A program made the translations under genes and the position numbers. Positions 60,360-64,000 of a DNA stretch of 64,000 bases are shown piece after piece. The notes beneath the pieces were generated by a model that was given only the letters and a program-made list of their open reading frames with translations, did no database searches and was not told where the DNA came from. Each line of letters begins with the position of its first letter. The first letter of the stretch is position 1. The stretch comes from Phocoena phocoena. Taxonomy: Eukaryota > Chordata > Mammalia > Artiodactyla > Phocoenidae. The stretch covers positions 115,831,316 through 115,895,315 of the forward strand of contig NC_089222.1 in NCBI RefSeq assembly GCF_963924675.1, read 5' to 3'.

Positions 60360-60620
60360 GCCAGGAGTTTTGCATGCTGAAAGCTGCCAGTAGTGTTGTC
60401 AGGGATGTGTAACTGCTGCGCAAGGCTTTTATAGCTGGCTTCGAAGCTGATCTACGGAACCACTCAATTCCACAGCTGTCAAAGCACTGATACCAACTGC
60501 AGTTAATGACACAGCGTCATCCTCTAGCTCGTTTACCTGCCGCCCTGCAAACAAATGGACACTGGCAGTAAGGGGAAGTTCAGCGAGCAGCAGATACCAG
60601 ATTTATCATAATCACTATGA
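60360..60620. other. CpG-containing unique block; candidate conserved or regulatory element
   Basis: About eight CpGs fall within about 180 bp of sequence that resembles no SINE or L1 here, flanked by CpG-poor DNA. On the minus strand it contains TATAAAAG (60433-60426) followed by a CpG-containing segment. This could be a conserved non-coding element or a minus-strand promoter. Nothing shows transcription. Confidence 0.25.
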
Positions 60621-63600
60621 TCCATGGTAGAGGAAAATCAATTTCTCTTAATCGAGTAGAGTGACTTATTAAGGGTTATGAGTCCTGGCTGGATAGCTGT
60701 GCTGATTTGATTATGTTGGGAGGGAAATTAGCGGTGGCCTCCTACACAGTCTTTTCCTTTGTCTTCTGGCTCGGAGTTTGTTATTAAATTATTATCTTAT
60801 GAAAGCCTTAGTGAGCAGGTCATGCTTTGATCAAGAAGAGACTGAGAAATAGGGTGTTGAAAAGGTTTCAGAAGTGTTGACAGGTAGAGATGTGAACATT
60901 CAAAATATCTTCACTGCAGAGCTATTGGTTTATAATTGAAAGGGCGTATATGTAGCATAAGCCTGTGCTAACGCTGGAACCTTCTTGAAAGAACCATGGT
61001 AAGTTAACCTTTGTCCTTCAGTTTCTCCTTCCTCTTTTTGATACCATAATCTCAGACACCTGGAAAGCAAGGTCCCTTGTTATGCTGAGAGGAATAGGTC
61101 AGTAGGTTAAAAGTCATGTACATGTTTTTAATCTTTAAAGATGCTTTGACCATAATCAGTAGTAGAAAAATAAAAAAGTTAAATGTGTGCTAATTTTCTT
61201 TAACTCTCCATGTTTTTAAAAGCTCACAAATCATGAAAAAAAGTGGAAAAGATTCTGTGAAAATAACTTTAAAACATTTTGTCACAAGAACCACTTTTCT
61301 TCACCTTCCTATGTCTCTGATACAATATTGGGGAAAGGAAATAGAATAAATCAGTTGTTTTTCTGAACAGTTTTAGTTGGAATTTTGCAAACATATGGGC
61401 ACCAGATTAATTTCCCTCTGAATAAAAAATAATAAAATTATGAGATGTCTCATCTCTTTCAACATATATAAAAGCCAAAAATGGCAGGTTAGTAAAAATT
61501 ACTATCCTTTGTAAATAGTTCTATTATAGATACTGTCCATATGTACAACCAAATATGTACAATTTTTCTTAATAATAGTATTTAAGATACCAAATAAAAT
61601 TATTGGGTGAATTTTTTGTAGGAGCAAGCATAGAAACTAAAGGAATCCCAAGACAGAATGCTTTGTAGTTGAGCAGAGCACAAAATTGCTTTTTCTTCAT
61701 CTTTCTCAAAACACATAATCCATTAGATGTACATGATTCCTTTAATAATCATGCATTTGTGCTTTACACATATTAGATTTAAAATATTTGATAAATACAA
61801 TGCCAATTTCTTTTGATGGTTTCATAGTTCTTAATAGAGTTGTTATCTGATCTCCCTGTGAGTAAAATTTCATTGTTAGTACCGTGATTCTAACAAAGGA
61901 ATGATGCAATTCTTAGAAATAAGACAGTCTGGGTTCCACAATCTTTTGTTACCTTGAAACTCACACATGTATTCTCAATTCTCTCTCCAGTGGCCTCATA
62001 CTGTCCCTTCAAAAACTTGCCTGACACATAATGGAAAATTTTTATTTTATAATCTTCCTTCACCTTTCAACTCTCATTTAAATAAATGGCTTTTTGGTCT
62101 CAATAACCAAAAATATCTGAAATTGCACTTACAAACCTTTTTTGCCACATAATGTCCCAATTATGCATTTTACCATACAACTACATAAGTACAGAGGTAC
62201 ATTGCAAGATTAAAGGAAGTAGAAAGTTAAAAGTTACTTATATGCCTCCATTCTTGGTTATCTCATATGTCATAGTCTAGAAAGGATGAATAGACATCTC
62301 CTGTCCATTCATCTCTCTCTTAGCATATATTCATTTTTGTAACCCTGCAACCTAGCACACAGCCTAACATAGAAAAATGTTCAAAAGATATTTGCTGAAT
62401 TAAACTCAACTCTACAAGACACATATCAAACATGGTTTACATGGACTACTTTCTTTCTTTGGAATTTTCATTTCTGCTAATGGTCCTCATTTTTCCATCT
62501 CTTCCAATTATTGGAGACATTTTCACACTCAAGAGAATAAAGACAGTTGTGCTTAAAAAGTCAGTAGTCAAAGGAGATTTAGCAACTGAATGAAAACTTC
62601 CATTAGTTTATTAGGAATAATTAAAAATTTTTAAATCTGTGGATACATAGTTCATTTTTTTCATCTAATGTTTATAAAGGTATTTTTGGCTGATCAAGTA
62701 GTAACCAAGAGTAACTTTTCATAAGGACTCTCTCCCTGTGGTATAAATAATCTTGTTTGTGAATATAATGATAACTCAGTCAAAAAGCCCTTTCCAAGAG
62801 CTGAAACTATCACAGCTAGTTTGATGATAAATTTGAATCTGATAAAATTGATACATTACACCAAAAAGACCATATTAATCAGAGGGAGTTGGAGAAACAT
62901 TTGCCACTGAGCTCTATGTAGGATCATTTTATTACTTATCAGTCAATAATCACCAAACGCATTCAAGTACTCTTTCTCCTGGCTCAGAGAAATTAAAACT
63001 ACAATAAATCTTCTGACATACAGTATTATTAAACACCATCATTCAACACTAGGACATTGGATAAAAATCACAGTCCTGTAATAAATCATAAGTATTTTGG
63101 AGGTAAAGATTAAAATATACTTATCTTTATTCTTATAATTTTATGAGTCACAGGAATATATTATGTCCTATTCTAAAGGAAAATATACATTCAAATTAAT
63201 CCATTTTAAATACATTTTAAATGATGGATTTCAAAGAGATTCACCCAATAATTTAGTAATGTGCTTTCCTGATCTTTAATGTCCAAGTTTTAGAATATTA
63301 TTCTTTTTGAAAACATAGCCACATACAAAAAAATACACATAAATACAAGAAAGTGGTAGGAACCCTTTTCCAATTAATTTTATATTTCCTTTACTAAATG
63401 GTCAAATCTTATAGGAACTAAAGATTTGTTTCTAAATTCCCTAGTCTCACAGGTAAATTGTAATGAAGAGTGTGGAAACTATATTATTTCAACAAATTAT
63501 ACGTGCCACAGATTTAAAAAATTAATGAAACATACAGTTCTGCCCCATTGAGCTTAGAGTTTATCACTTATTTTCATATATACAGATCTCTAAGATATAT

Positions 63601-64000
63601 TTCCCCTTATGTTACTGAAATCTTTAATAGTTCTTAAAGCATCAGAATTATAAATCTCTTGACAACTGACATTTTTTATCATCAGTCTTCAGCCACTAAT
63701 GCAGTTGTCTTAAACTTACATTCCAACTGGGTCTAGCAAAGTAATGTATATGAGTACATCATTCAAGGTATGGGTAAATTTGGTTTGTAGGACACGTGGA
63801 TATCTGGAGAGAATGAGACTTACCTAAAAGCATAAGTGCAATTGGAACATAATAGCAAAACACTAGGAGGGCTGAGCATGTCTGTATTTAGCCTTTCAGC
63901 TGCCTGTATTAAAATAAAAAAAATAAGGCAGAATACCTCCAGCCTATCTCTCAGTGGGTACTAGGGAGATATCTTTCACCCAAAGACTCAGTGTAGACCT
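60621..64000. other. AT-rich unique sequence, no gene seen
   Basis: No exon or RNA gene recognised. The segment at about 62290-62405 ('taaccctgcaacctagcaca ... gatatttgctgaattaaact') resembles an L2 3' end and is listed separately. The rest is unassigned. Confidence 0.5.
62290..62405 (+). mobile_element. L2 LINE 3'-end remnant
   Basis: The order 'ctagcacacagcctaacata' then 'tcaaaagatatttgctgaat' matches the terminal L2 segment. It is short and diverged. Confidence 0.42.

Overview
This window is mammalian nuclear DNA, almost certainly from a whale or dolphin. It is AT-rich, has no bacterial or viral gene organisation, and is scattered with one young tRNA-derived SINE family. The family's 5' end reads ggcttccctggtggcgcag and its body contains a GC-rich core ending near gaggcccgcgtacc. 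From memory this is the cetacean CHR-2 type. I see 13 copies plus one older relative. There is also a nearly complete LINE-1 of the cetartiodactyl type and a background of older mammalian repeats (MIR, L2, MLT1 LTRs, hAT-Charlie fragments).

I can support no host protein-coding gene, rRNA gene or tRNA gene. The longest open frames all belong to L1 or to SINE copies, whose GC-rich body leaves several frames open by chance. The window is best read as intergenic sequence or the inside of a very large intron.

Layout. 1-8 kb: unique AT-rich DNA, a 5'-truncated L1 3' end with a perfect 17-bp target-site duplication (3018-3595), a MIR, L2 fragments (one split by a SINE at 5554-5771) and an MLT1 LTR on the minus strand. 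8-29 kb: mostly unassigned AT-rich sequence with L2 and MIR remnants, microsatellites, two SINEs (23.4 and 25.7 kb) and two stretches with more CpG than their surroundings (about 18.6-19.0 and 26.7-27.15 kb). 29-37 kb: layered old repeats, namely MER5-type DNA transposon remnants (one split by a minus-strand L1 3' end), an MLT1 LTR, an old L1 3' end, a MER58-like element and a SINE. 37-49.5 kb: unique sequence, then a dense SINE cluster (seven CHR-family copies between 42985 and 49467). One of these is a single-insertion chimera of a SINE and an L1 3' end.

49.7-56.87 kb is a full-length L1 of about 7.16 kb bounded by a perfect 16-bp duplication. It has a CpG-rich 5' UTR of about 2 kb, ORF1 and ORF2 both broken by stops (ORF2 also by two compensating frameshifts), and a G-rich 3' UTR. 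56.9-64 kb is AT-rich unique sequence with two more SINEs and one CpG-containing unique block at about 60.36-60.62 kb. The functional logic here is retrotransposition: the L1 family supplies the endonuclease and reverse transcriptase that insert both L1 and the CHR SINEs, and the duplications and 3' tails at most copies show that mechanism directly. Family names are from memory, not from a database search.
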